NCBI RefSeq assembly: GCF_001499855.1
Contig: NZ_LQIK01000031.1
Span: 248,001 to 312,000 of the forward strand
Reading direction: 5' to 3'
Length of the DNA stretch: 64,000 nucleotides
Source: Mycobacterium sp. GA-0227b
Lineage (GTDB): Bacteria; Actinomycetota; Actinomycetes; Mycobacteriales; Mycobacteriaceae
A program made the position numbers and the translations under genes. The notes under the pieces were generated by a model. The model was not told the DNA's origin and did not search any database. It saw only the letters and a list, made by a program, of their open reading frames with translations. Positions 33,476 to 42,072 of the stretch are shown one piece after another (the stretch's first letter is position 1; the number at the start of each line of letters is the position of its first letter).

Positions 33476-34258
33476 ATGCCCGCAGACACCGTTCTGGCGA
33501 ACGCCGCCTTCGGCGACGACCCTGGGCTGTGGCCGCTACCCGCCGCCGCCACGTCACGGGGATTGTGGCTGCGCGCCGTCGCCGCGGGCGGTCAGGGCCG
33601 CTACGCGAGTGCGCGTGCCGACTTGGCCCAGCTGTACCGGCGCGGGGGGCCGGAGAACGCGTTGGCACACAGCACCCAGGCATCGTTTCTGCGCCAGCTG
33701 GGCTGGCATACCAAGGCTCGGCGATGGGACGGGCGGGCGCTGGCGCTCGCCGGATCGGACACGGAGGGGATAGCGGACGCGTTCATCGGTCTTGCCGCCG
33801 ACGCCCTGGGGGTGGGCCGCTTCGAGGCATCGGCACGCGCGCTGGACCGCGCCGCCGCGCTTGCGACGTCCTCCGCGCCGCCGCGGTTGCGGGTGCGACT
33901 GGCCTGGGTGACCGCCGAACTCGCGATGGCGCGCGGCGAAGGCGTAGCGGCGGTCCACCATGCCGAACGCGCCGTCGACCACGCCGCTGCCCTGGGTTCG
34001 GCGCGTCACAGGGTGAAGTCGTCCGTCGTGCTCTCGGCAGCGCGGTGCAGCGCCGGCGACCTGGACGCCGCCCGCGCCGTGGCCGACGCGGCGCTCGAGG
34101 ATACGCAGCGCTTCGGAATGGTTCCGCTGCAATGGGCGTTGGCCTGCTTGCTGACCGACATCGGCAGCGCCGTGCATTCGACGCAAGACATCGTGGTGCT
34201 TCGCGATGGCTGTGCCGATACAGTGCGTCGGCGGGGCGGCGAGTGGTCGGTGCGGTAA
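33476..34258 (+). CDS. TPR-like helical-repeat protein (Rv3415c-like)
   Basis: 260 residues, mainly Ala-rich helices in pairs (LAQLYRRGGPENALAHSTQASFLRQLGWHTKARRWDGRALALAG, then several AARALDRAAALA units), typical of TPR-type protein-binding repeats. No catalytic motif. It corresponds in place to Rv3415c, directly upstream of sigD, which suggests a shared regulatory neighbourhood but not a known function. No strong ribosome site was found at the ATG, so the start is moderately sure. Confidence 0.75.
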   Translation: MPADTVLANAAFGDDPGLWPLPAAATSRGLWLRAVAAGGQGRYASARADLAQLYRRGGPENALAHSTQASFLRQLGWHTKARRWDGRALALAGSDTEGIADAFIGLAADALGVGRFEASARALDRAAALATSSAPPRLRVRLAWVTAELAMARGEGVAAVHHAERAVDHAAALGSARHRVKSSVVLSAARCSAGDLDAARAVADAALEDTQRFGMVPLQWALACLLTDIGSAVHSTQDIVVLRDGCADTVRRRGGEWSVR

Positions 34259-34346
34259 CCGGATCCGCGCGTACGTCAAAGTTATTGTTTAGCTGACCAC
34301 CCTTCCGGGTTCGGTCCCGTTCGTAACGTTGGAGAGATCGCCCACG

Positions 34347-34925
34347 ATGACAATTTCGGGAGAACGTCTCGATGCTGTCGTTGCTGAGGCTGTGGCAGGG
34401 AACCGGGACGCGCTCAGGGAGGTGCTGGAGACCATCCGCCCGATCGTTGTTCGGTACTGCCGCGCAAGGGTGGGGGCGACCGAACGTAGTGGCCTTTCAG
34501 CAGACGACGTTGCGCAGGAGGTTTGCTTGGCCGCCATCACGGCGCTGCCGCGCTACAAGGATCAGGGACGACCGTTCCTGGCCTTTGTGTACGGCATTGC
34601 GGCCCACAAGGTTGCTGACGCGCATCGCGCAGCAGCCAGGAACCGATCCGACCCGACAGATGTCGTGCCGGAGCGGTTCTCGCTGGACGCCGGACCCGAG
34701 CAGATGGCACTGGACGCCGAGGCGTCGGCGCGGATGAACAGTCTCCTGGCCGTACTGCCCGAAAAGCAGCGCGAGATCCTGATCTTGCGGGTCGTCGTCG
34801 GGATGAGCGCCGAAGAGACCGCAGAGGCCGTCGGCAGCACCGCGGGCGCCGTCCGGGTCGCCCAGCACCGCGCGCTGGCGCGCCTCAAGTCCGAGATCGT
34901 CGCAACGGGGCGCGACTATGCCTGA
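34347..34925 (+). CDS. sigD: ECF RNA polymerase sigma factor SigD
   Basis: 192 residues, matching SigD of M. tuberculosis in layout. Region 2 (about 7-95) includes ADDVAQEVCLAAITALPRY and FLAFVYGIAAHKVADAHRAA. Region 4 (about 125-185) has LLAVLPEKQREILILRVVVGMSAEETAEAVGSTAGAVRVAQHRALARLK. The ATG at 34347 follows GGAGAG. It overlaps its anti-sigma gene by 8 bp. In mycobacteria SigD is linked to stationary phase and the stringent response and is released by proteolysis of RsdA. Confidence 0.95.
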   Translation: MTISGERLDAVVAEAVAGNRDALREVLETIRPIVVRYCRARVGATERSGLSADDVAQEVCLAAITALPRYKDQGRPFLAFVYGIAAHKVADAHRAAARNRSDPTDVVPERFSLDAGPEQMALDAEASARMNSLLAVLPEKQREILILRVVVGMSAEETAEAVGSTAGAVRVAQHRALARLKSEIVATGRDYA

Positions 34926-36042
34926 TTTCGGACGCTGGACCTCCAACGGCGGAGACCCGTCGCTCAACGAGCTGCACCGCACTGACCGGTTCCTCGATGC
35001 GCTGGCCCACCAGCAGCCGGTGTACTCGACGGACCCCAGCGAGGCCGAACTGGCACAGCTGATGGCCGGCTGGCGCGACGAGATCCGCGAGGCCCCGCTC
35101 ACCGCGACGGTCACCCCGCGCGACGCGGTGCTGGCCCTGGACCGCGCCGCCGCTTCGCACCGACGCGGCCGCACGTCGCTGGCGGTCGTCGGGTCGGCGG
35201 CGGCCGCGGTGTTGTGCATCGGAGGATTCGGCGCGGTGGTGGCCGGAGCGGGCCCGGGCGACTCCCTGTACGGACTGCGCACGATGCTGTTCGGTGAGCA
35301 GCAGGACACCCGCCAGGACGCGGTAGTCCTCGCCGCGCAGACGCAGATGGCCGAGGTGCAGCAGCTGATCGATCAGGGACAGTGGCAAGCTGCCCAGGAC
35401 AAGCTGCAGACGCTGACCACGACCGTCGCGACGGTGAACGACTCCACGCGCAAGGAAGAACTGGTCAATCAGTGGCAGGAGTTGACGGTCAAGGTCGAGG
35501 CACAGAACCCCGCGGCGACCGTGCCGCCGGGTGCGCCGCTGCCGACCTTCCCCGATGTTCCGGCGGTCGTACTCGACACACCGACAGACGCCATCACATC
35601 GTCGACAACGTCGGCGCAGACCACCACGTCACCGACCACCTCGCCGTCGCAGACCACCTCGCCGTCGCCGACCACGTCGCCGTCGCAGACCACCTCGCCA
35701 TCGGTGCCGTCGCCGTCGCCGTCAACGCAGGTGCCGACGGTGCTGCCGAGCACTCCGACTTCGGTGCCCGGCACCGCGCTGCCGACCCCGACAGGCACTC
35801 CGCGTCCGACGCCGCTGCCGACGTCGGCGCAGGAAACTCCGGTGCCGACGCCGACCGCGGACACGCCGCTACCGACGACCAGCCGGATTCCGGTTCCCAC
35901 GCCGTCGTCACAACCGTCGGTGGTCGAGCAGCAGGAAGACGAGCAACCGTCGGCAGAGCAGCCGATCGTGGAGGCGCCCGAGCCTCAGACGGAGATCACC
36001 ACCACCGTGCTGGTCCCGGATGCGGTCGAGGAGCCGAGCTAG
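34918..36042 (+). CDS. rsdA: Anti-sigma-D factor RsdA
   Basis: 374 residues. The cytosolic N-terminal domain (1-85) binds SigD (family knowledge). One membrane segment lies at about 87-110 (SLAVVGSAAAAVLCIGGFGAVVAGAG). A helical stretch follows (about 130-185), then a long Thr/Ser/Pro-rich extracytoplasmic region (about 215-345) with TTSPSQ-type repeats. Its translational overlap with sigD is typical of sigma/anti-sigma pairs. The tail is longer and more repetitive than needed for anchoring, so its length is likely variable. Confidence 0.93.
   Translation: MPDFGRWTSNGGDPSLNELHRTDRFLDALAHQQPVYSTDPSEAELAQLMAGWRDEIREAPLTATVTPRDAVLALDRAAASHRRGRTSLAVVGSAAAAVLCIGGFGAVVAGAGPGDSLYGLRTMLFGEQQDTRQDAVVLAAQTQMAEVQQLIDQGQWQAAQDKLQTLTTTVATVNDSTRKEELVNQWQELTVKVEAQNPAATVPPGAPLPTFPDVPAVVLDTPTDAITSSTTSAQTTTSPTTSPSQTTSPSPTTSPSQTTSPSVPSPSPSTQVPTVLPSTPTSVPGTALPTPTGTPRPTPLPTSAQETPVPTPTADTPLPTTSRIPVPTPSSQPSVVEQQEDEQPSAEQPIVEAPEPQTEITTTVLVPDAVEEPS
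35635..35706 (+). repeat. Four 18-bp tandem repeats inside rsdA
   Basis: ACCACCTCGCCGTCGCAG and three variants follow in phase (35635, 35653, 35671, 35689), encoding TTSPSQ, TTSPSP, TTSPSQ and TTSPSV. The unit is six codons, so changes in copy number keep the frame. Confidence 0.85.
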
Positions 36043-36044
36043 CG

Positions 36045-36449
36045 TCAGCGGTAGCCGTCGGTGTCCGACGTCGCCTCGTTGAGTGACGCGTCGGCGTAGC
36101 CACGGCAGTAATCCCACGTCACGTAGGCATCGGGCTCGGGGTCGTACGCCGGCTCATGGGGCCGCACCGTGCCGTCGACCAGCAGCTGCAGCAGGTTGGC
36201 CCGCAGCATGTCCCAGTCGTGATAGTGGTCCTGCTGGCACTCGTCGCAGCACACCACCAGACCGCGGATCCCCTTGTGCGCGAGAAGCGCCTCGTACACC
36301 GCCAGATCGGCGAGGTCGGCCTCGACCGCGGTCCGCTCCTGCGGGTCCAGCGGCTGGCCGGGCTCAAGGGCGTCCAGCGCCGCCGAAGGGTCGCACGGGT
36401 CATCGGCGAACGGGTCGGGTGGCAAACCCGGTGGCAGGTGGTCACGCAC
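36045..36449 (-). CDS. DUF5319-family protein (Rv3412-like)
   Basis: 134 residues of a conserved actinobacterial family with no known role. The start MRDHLPPGLPPDPFADDP and the core LVVCCDECQQDHYHDWDMLRANLLQLLVDG are characteristic; the CCDEC...H...H cluster could bind a metal. The GTG start at 36449 is assumed. It converges with rsdA (2-bp gap) and is divergent from guaB, as Rv3412 is from guaB2 in M. tuberculosis. Confidence 0.85.
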   Translation of the reverse strand: MRDHLPPGLPPDPFADDPCDPSAALDALEPGQPLDPQERTAVEADLADLAVYEALLAHKGIRGLVVCCDECQQDHYHDWDMLRANLLQLLVDGTVRPHEPAYDPEPDAYVTWDYCRGYADASLNEATSDTDGYR

Positions 36450-36578
36450 GAGTCCACCCTACGCAGCGGCCCCGCGATCGCGCCAGCCGTTACCGCCGTT
36501 GGCGGCGGCTCCTCAACAGGCGCGCCAATAGTTCTGTGCGTCATGGCACGTGAGGCCGGGATGCCGGTCCGCAGCCGA

Positions 36579-36584
36579 TAGGAT
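36579..36584 (+). promoter_or_regulatory. Possible -10 box of guaB2
   Basis: TAGGAT fits the mycobacterial TANNNT -10 pattern and lies about 45 nt before the TTG start of guaB2; a -35 box is not clear. Confidence 0.35.
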
Positions 36585-36628
36585 GGTTTTCTAGCTCGCT
36601 CGGCTGCGTTTGTTACTGGAGGCTCATT

Positions 36629-38182
36629 TTGTCGATACCCACGTCGACTGCCGAAAGCAGCATCCCGATCGCGGTGCCTGTGCCGACCGGCGGGGATGAC
36701 CCGACGAAAGTCGCCATGCTCGGCCTCACCTTCGACGACGTGCTGCTGCTGCCCGCCGCCTCCGACGTGGTGCCCGCAACCGCCGACACCTCGAGCCAAC
36801 TGACCCGCAAGATCCGGCTCAAGGTGCCGCTGGTGAGTTCTGCGATGGACACCGTCACCGAATCGCGCATGGCGATCGCGATGGCCCGCGCCGGCGGCAT
36901 GGGTGTCCTGCACCGCAACCTCCCGGTGGCCGAGCAGGCCGGTCAGGTCGAGACGGTCAAGCGCTCGGAGGCCGGGATGGTCACCGATCCGGTCACCTGC
37001 TCACCGGACAACACGCTGGCCGAGGTGGACGCGATGTGCGCGCGGTTCCGCATCTCCGGGCTGCCCGTCGTCGACGACACCGGCGAGCTGGTCGGCATCA
37101 TCACCAACCGCGACATGCGTTTCGAGGTGGACCAGTCCAAGCCGGTCTCCGAGGTGATGACCAAGGCGCCGCTGATCACCGCGCGCGAGGGGGTGTCCGC
37201 CGAGGCGGCGCTGGGCCTGTTGCGCCGCAACAAGATCGAGAAGCTGCCGATCGTCGACGGGCACGGCAAGCTGACCGGGCTGATCACCGTCAAGGACTTC
37301 GTCAAGACCGAACAGTTCCCGCTGTCGACCAAGGACAAGGACGGCAGGCTGCTCGTCGGCGCCGCCGTCGGTGTCGGTGACGACGCCTGGACACGGGCGA
37401 TGACGCTGGTGGACGCCGGCGTCGACGTGCTTGTCGTGGACACCGCGCACGCGCACAACCGCGGTGTGCTCGACATGGTGAGCCGGGTCAAGGCCGCCGT
37501 CGGTGACCGGGTCGAGGTTATCGGCGGCAACGTCGCGACGCGGGCCGCCGCGGCCGCCCTCGTACAAGCCGGAGCCGACGCGGTGAAGGTCGGGGTGGGA
37601 CCGGGTTCGATCTGCACCACCCGCGTGGTGGCCGGCGTCGGCGCACCGCAGATCACCGCGATCATGGAAGCCGTTGCCGCATGCGCACCCTCGGGTGTGC
37701 CGGTCATCGCCGACGGCGGGCTGCAGTACTCCGGCGACATCGCCAAGGCACTGGCCGCGGGAGCGTCGACCGCGATGCTCGGCTCGCTTTTGGCGGGCAC
37801 CGCCGAGTCGCCCGGTGAGCTGATCTTCGTCAACGGCAAGCAGTTCAAGAGCTACCGCGGCATGGGGTCGCTCGGCGCGATGCAGGGCCGCGGCGCCGCC
37901 AAATCGTTCAGCAAGGACCGCTATTTCCAGGACGACGTGCTGTCCGAGGACAAGCTGGTGCCCGAAGGTATCGAAGGTCGCGTGCCGTTCCGCGGGCCGC
38001 TCTCGACCGTGATCCACCAGCTCACCGGCGGCCTGCGTGCCGCCATGGGGTACACCGGGTCGGCGACGATCGAACAGTTGCAGCAGGCGCAGTTCGTGCA
38101 GATCACGGCCGCCGGGCTCAAAGAGAGCCACCCCCACGACATCACGATGACGGTCGAAGCGCCGAATTACTACACCCGCTGA
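36629..38182 (+). CDS. guaB2: IMP dehydrogenase GuaB2
   Basis: Oxidises IMP to XMP, the committed step of GMP synthesis. 517 residues. The barrel begins with GLTFDDVLLLPAASDVVP. A CBS-pair insert covers about 120-235 (MVTDPVTCSPDNTL; MTKAPLITAREGVSAEAALGLL). The catalytic loop is GPGSICTTRVVAGVG with Cys at about residue 329, and SYRGMGSLGAM is the flap region. TTG at 36629 follows TGGAGG at good spacing. guaB3 and choD lie downstream as in M. tuberculosis. Confidence 0.97.
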   Translation: MSIPTSTAESSIPIAVPVPTGGDDPTKVAMLGLTFDDVLLLPAASDVVPATADTSSQLTRKIRLKVPLVSSAMDTVTESRMAIAMARAGGMGVLHRNLPVAEQAGQVETVKRSEAGMVTDPVTCSPDNTLAEVDAMCARFRISGLPVVDDTGELVGIITNRDMRFEVDQSKPVSEVMTKAPLITAREGVSAEAALGLLRRNKIEKLPIVDGHGKLTGLITVKDFVKTEQFPLSTKDKDGRLLVGAAVGVGDDAWTRAMTLVDAGVDVLVVDTAHAHNRGVLDMVSRVKAAVGDRVEVIGGNVATRAAAAALVQAGADAVKVGVGPGSICTTRVVAGVGAPQITAIMEAVAACAPSGVPVIADGGLQYSGDIAKALAAGASTAMLGSLLAGTAESPGELIFVNGKQFKSYRGMGSLGAMQGRGAAKSFSKDRYFQDDVLSEDKLVPEGIEGRVPFRGPLSTVIHQLTGGLRAAMGYTGSATIEQLQQAQFVQITAAGLKESHPHDITMTVEAPNYYTR

Positions 38183-38199
38183 CAGGGGGATCCACCGCC

Positions 38200-39336
38200 A
38201 TGCGAGACATGGTTGAGATCGGCATGGGCCGAACCGCCCGCCGCACTTACGAACTCGACGACATCAACATCGTCCCGTCGCGGCGCACGCGGTCGTCTCA
38301 GGACGTCTCGACCGCCTGGCAACTGGATGCCTACCGGTTCGAGATCCCGGTGGTCGCCCATCCCACCGATGCGCTGGTGTCGCCCGAGTTCGCCATCGAG
38401 ATGGGCCGGCTCGGCGGCCTGGGTGTGCTCAACGGCGAGGGGCTCATCGGTCGGCACGCCGACGTGGAGGGCAGGATCGCCGAGGTCATCGAGGCGGCCG
38501 AGAAGGAGCCCGAACCATCGGCGGCGATCCGCCTGCTGCAGCAGTTGCACGCCGCACCGCTGGACCCGGACATGTTGGGAGCGGCGGTCGCGCGGATCCG
38601 CGAGGCCGGGGTGACGACGGCGGTGCGCGTCAGCCCGCAGAACGCTCGGGCGCTGACGCCGGCGCTGCTCTCCGCCGGGATCGACCTTCTGGTCATTCAG
38701 GGCACGATCATCTCAGCCGAACGCGTGGCGTCCGACGGTGAGCCGCTGAACCTCAAGACCTTCATCGCCGAACTCGACGTGCCGGTGGTCGCCGGCGGTG
38801 TGCTCGACCACCGCACCGCCCTGCACCTGATGCGCACCGGCGCGGCCGGCGTCATCGTCGGTTACGGCTCGACCAGCGGCGTGACCACCAGCGACGAGGT
38901 GCTGGGCATCAGCGTGCCGATGGCCACCGCGATCGCCGACGCGGCCGCAGCGCGGCGCGAATACCTCGACGAAACCGGTGGGCGGTATGTGCACGTGCTG
39001 GCCGACGGCGACATGCACACCTCCGGCGATCTGGCCAAGGCCATCGCATGCGGCGCGGACGCGGTGGTGCTCGGCACACCGCTGGCCAGCTCGGCCGAGG
39101 CGCTGGGCGACGGCTGGTTCTGGCCCTCCGCCGCGGCGCATCCGTCCCTCCCGCGGGGCGCGTTCCTGCAGGTCGCCGTCGGTGAACGGCCGTCGCTGGA
39201 GCAGGTTCTCACCGGCCCGTCCGACGACCCGTTCGGCTCGCTGAACCTCGTCGGCGGGCTGCGTCGCTCGATGGCCAAGGCGGGGTACTGCGACCTCAAG
39301 GAATTCCAGAAAGTGGGCCTGACCGTCGGCAGCTGA
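38200..39336 (+). CDS. guaB3: GuaB3-family IMP dehydrogenase-related protein
   Basis: 378 residues, IMPDH-barrel relative without the CBS insert. DINIVPSRRTRSSQDVSTAWQLDAY, GGLGVLNGEGL and GDMHTSGDLAKAIACGADAVVLGTPLA are conserved in GuaB3. The loop matching the IMPDH catalytic Cys reads GYGSTSGVTTSDEVLG and has no Cys, as I recall for other mycobacterial GuaB3 proteins. The reaction is therefore uncertain (IMPDH-like, GMP-reductase-like or none). It lies 17 bp after guaB2, so probably co-expressed. Confidence 0.93.
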   Translation: MRDMVEIGMGRTARRTYELDDINIVPSRRTRSSQDVSTAWQLDAYRFEIPVVAHPTDALVSPEFAIEMGRLGGLGVLNGEGLIGRHADVEGRIAEVIEAAEKEPEPSAAIRLLQQLHAAPLDPDMLGAAVARIREAGVTTAVRVSPQNARALTPALLSAGIDLLVIQGTIISAERVASDGEPLNLKTFIAELDVPVVAGGVLDHRTALHLMRTGAAGVIVGYGSTSGVTTSDEVLGISVPMATAIADAAAARREYLDETGGRYVHVLADGDMHTSGDLAKAIACGADAVVLGTPLASSAEALGDGWFWPSAAAHPSLPRGAFLQVAVGERPSLEQVLTGPSDDPFGSLNLVGGLRRSMAKAGYCDLKEFQKVGLTVGS

Positions 39337-39344
39337 GTTGCGCC

Positions 39345-39350
39345 TACGCT
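39345..39350 (+). promoter_or_regulatory. Leaderless -10 box of the zinc-ribbon gene
   Basis: TACGCT lies 7 nt before the GTG at 39358, the typical spacing of leaderless mycobacterial transcripts. Confidence 0.45.
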
Positions 39351-39357
39351 GAGCGGG

Positions 39358-39564
39358 GTGTTCTTCTTCCTCTTCGGTTACGGCACCAAGCAGCAACACC
39401 TCGGTGCGGGGGAGGTCAGGACGTGCCCGCGCTGCCACAACACCACGCAGTGGTCGCGGGTCCGCGAGTTCAAGCAGTTCACGCTGTTCTTCGTGCCGGT
39501 GGCACGCTGGAACCGCAGGCACTTCGAGGTCTGCGGCATCTGCGGCACCGCCGTCGGCCTCTGA
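39358..39564 (+). CDS. Small zinc-ribbon protein
   Basis: 68 residues: MFFFLFGYGTKQQHLG, then CPRC (about 23-26), a middle region, and CGIC (about 60-63), giving a four-cysteine zinc ribbon. The N-terminal GYGTK and the WSRVREFKQFTLFFVPVARW segment are shared by a conserved small family in actinobacteria. Role unknown. GTG at 39358 is preceded by a leaderless promoter. Confidence 0.8.
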   Translation: MFFFLFGYGTKQQHLGAGEVRTCPRCHNTTQWSRVREFKQFTLFFVPVARWNRRHFEVCGICGTAVGL

Positions 39565-39606
39565 CCTTGCTAGAAAGTTACCCCTCGGTAACGTCATACT
39601 GGACCG

Positions 39607-41343
39607 ATGGAGCCTGACTACGACGTCCTGGTGATCGGTTCGGGGTTCGGCGGCAGCGTCACCGCGCTGCGGCTGACCGAAAAGGGATACCGCGTCGCCG
39701 TGCTGGAAGCCGGTCGGCGCTTCGCCGACGAGGATTTCGCCAAGACGTCGTGGAATCTGCGCAAGTTCCTGTGGGCGCCGCGGCTCGGCATGTACGGCAT
39801 CCAGCGGATCCACCTGCTGCGCAACGTGATGATTCTGGCCGGCGCGGGCGTCGGCGGCGGGTCGCTGAACTACGCCAACACCCTGTACGTGCCGCCGTAC
39901 CCGTTCTTCAACGACCCGCAGTGGAAGGACATCACCGACTGGCGCGCGGAGTTGATGCCGCACTACGACCAGGCGCAGCGCATGCTCGGTGTCGTCACGA
40001 ACCCGACGTTCACCGACGCCGACCGAGTCGTCAAGCAGGTCGCCGACGAGATGGGTGTCGGGGACACCTTCGTGCCGACGCCGGTGGGCGTCTTCTTCGG
40101 CCCGGACGGCACCAAGGCGCCCGGCATGACGGTGCCCGACCCGTACTTCGGCGGTGCCGGGCCTGCGCGGACCGGCTGCATCGAAGTCGGCGAATGCATG
40201 ACCGGGTGCCGCCACAACGCCAAGAACACCTTGGTCAAGAACTACTTGTATCTGGCCGAAAAGTCTGGGGCACAAGTCTTTCCGATGACGACGGTCACCG
40301 GCTTCGAGCAGCGTCCCGACGGGCTCTGGAACGTGCACACCGTCCGCACCGGCAGTTGGGTGCGCAGAAGGAAGCGGACGTTCACCGCGCAGCACGTGGT
40401 GCTCGCCGCGGGGACGTACAACACCCAGAAGCTGTTGTTCAAGATGCGCGACAAGGGCAAGCTGCCCAAGCTGTCGGACAAGTTGGGGGTCCTGACGCGG
40501 ACGAACTCCGAGTCGATCGTGGGAGCCGGACGCTTCGAGGTGACGCCCGATCTCGACCTCACCCACGGCGTCGCGATCACCTCGTCGATCCACCCCACCT
40601 CCGACACCCACATCGAACCGGTGCGCTACGGCAAGGGCTCGAATGCGATGGGACTGTTGCAGACCCTCATGACCGATGGGGCGGGCCCGGAAGGAACCGA
40701 TGTACCGCGCTGGAAACAGTTCCTCCACAACGCCCGAACAAACCCCCGCGGCACGCTGCGCATGCTCAACGTCGGGCAGTGGAGTGAGCGGACACTGATC
40801 GCCCTGGTGATGCAGCATCTCGACAACTCGATCACCACCTACACCAAACGGAACAGGTTCGGCGTCCGGCGGTATCTGAGCAAGCAGGGCCACGGAGCGC
40901 CCAATCCGACCTGGATCCCCGTCGGCAACCAGGTGACACGCCGGATCGCCGAGAAGATCGACGGGGTCGCGGGCGGCACGTGGGGCGAACTGTTCAACAT
41001 CCCGCTCACTGCGCATTTCCTCGGCGGTGCGGCGATCGGTGACGACCCGCAGCACGGTGTCATCGACCCGTACCACCGGGTGTACGGCTATCCGACGTTG
41101 TCGGTGCACGACGGGGCGGCGATCTCCGCGAATCTCGGTGTCAATCCGTCACTTTCGATCACCGCACAAGCCGAACGCGCGACGTCGCTGTGGCCCAACA
41201 AGGGGCAGCAGGACCTGCGGCCGGAGCAGGGCGGGCCGTACCGCCGGTTGGCGCCCGTGCCGCCGGAACACCCGGCGGTCCCCGCCGAGGCGCCGGCGGC
41301 GTTGCGGCGACTGCCGATCGAGCCGGTCACCTCGGCTGGTTGA
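39607..41343 (+). CDS. choD: GMC-type oxidoreductase, cholesterol oxidase ChoD
   Basis: 578 residues. The FAD-binding loop is VLVIGSGFGGSVTALRL (about 7-23) with EAG, and GAGVGGGSLNYANTLYVP is the second FAD motif. The C-terminal GGAAIGDDPQHGVIDPYHRVYGYPTLSVHDGAAISANLGVNPSLSITAQAER is the GMC end. It is the Rv3409c equivalent. The family oxidises 3-beta-hydroxysterols, but in mycobacteria the real substrate of ChoD is disputed. It lies after guaB2-guaB3, as in M. tuberculosis. Confidence 0.93.
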   Translation: MEPDYDVLVIGSGFGGSVTALRLTEKGYRVAVLEAGRRFADEDFAKTSWNLRKFLWAPRLGMYGIQRIHLLRNVMILAGAGVGGGSLNYANTLYVPPYPFFNDPQWKDITDWRAELMPHYDQAQRMLGVVTNPTFTDADRVVKQVADEMGVGDTFVPTPVGVFFGPDGTKAPGMTVPDPYFGGAGPARTGCIEVGECMTGCRHNAKNTLVKNYLYLAEKSGAQVFPMTTVTGFEQRPDGLWNVHTVRTGSWVRRRKRTFTAQHVVLAAGTYNTQKLLFKMRDKGKLPKLSDKLGVLTRTNSESIVGAGRFEVTPDLDLTHGVAITSSIHPTSDTHIEPVRYGKGSNAMGLLQTLMTDGAGPEGTDVPRWKQFLHNARTNPRGTLRMLNVGQWSERTLIALVMQHLDNSITTYTKRNRFGVRRYLSKQGHGAPNPTWIPVGNQVTRRIAEKIDGVAGGTWGELFNIPLTAHFLGGAAIGDDPQHGVIDPYHRVYGYPTLSVHDGAAISANLGVNPSLSITAQAERATSLWPNKGQQDLRPEQGGPYRRLAPVPPEHPAVPAEAPAALRRLPIEPVTSAG

Positions 41344-41410
41344 AAACTCGGCGATAGGGGTACCTGACATCGTCTGAGGGGGTGGCGTCTCGCGAGGGAG
41401 GAGGATCGCG

Positions 41411-42070
41411 ATGCGGACCGCGTATCACGAGCAGTTGGCAGGGCTGTGCGCCCAGCTCGGGCAGATGTGCGGGCTGGCGGTCAGCGCGATGGAACGCGCA
41501 ACCCAGGCCCTGCTCGAAGCCGATCTATCGCTGGCCGAGCAGGTCATCGCCGACCACGAGCACATCGTCGCGCTGAATCGGCGGACGGAGGAAGCCGCAC
41601 TGCGGATCCTCGCACTGCAGCAGCCCGTCGCGAGCGAGCTACGCACGGTGGTCGGCTCCATCCACATCGCCGCCGATATCGACCGGATGGGTGCGTTGGC
41701 CGTTCACGTCGCGGGAATCTCCCGGTTGCGGCATCCGGACTGCGCGTTGCCGGCCGACGTGCGCACCAGCTTCGCCGAGATGGGGGCTCGCGCGGTCGAA
41801 CTCGCGAAGTCGGCACAGGAGGTACTGCTGTCGCGCGATCCCGAGAAGGCGGCGCGGCTGCGTGACGAGGACGACGCCGTCGACGCCGAGCACCGGCACC
41901 TGTTCACGCTGCTGATGGACCACAAGTGGCAGGACGGGGTCTGTTCCGCCGTCGACGTCGCGTTGCTCGGCCGCTACTACGAACGCTTCGCCGACCACGC
42001 CGTCGAGATCGGCAGGCGCGTGGTGTTCGAGGCGACCGGTGGTCTGCCGGTGCACAAGCAGATGGCGTAA
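41411..42070 (+). CDS. phoU: PhoU-family phosphate regulator
   Basis: 219 residues, all helical, with two PhoU three-helix bundles. The signature is seen in each half: ILALQQPVASELRTVVGSIHIAADIDRMGALAVHVAGIS (ExxxD metal-type motif) and VALLGRYYERFADHAVEIGRRVVF. It negatively controls the SenX3/RegX3 phosphate response and limits phosphate uptake in mycobacteria (PhoY). GAGGGAGGAGG precedes the ATG. It is one of possibly several PhoU paralogues and stands apart from pst genes here. Confidence 0.92.
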   Translation: MRTAYHEQLAGLCAQLGQMCGLAVSAMERATQALLEADLSLAEQVIADHEHIVALNRRTEEAALRILALQQPVASELRTVVGSIHIAADIDRMGALAVHVAGISRLRHPDCALPADVRTSFAEMGARAVELAKSAQEVLLSRDPEKAARLRDEDDAVDAEHRHLFTLLMDHKWQDGVCSAVDVALLGRYYERFADHAVEIGRRVVFEATGGLPVHKQMA

Positions 42071-42072
42071 CG

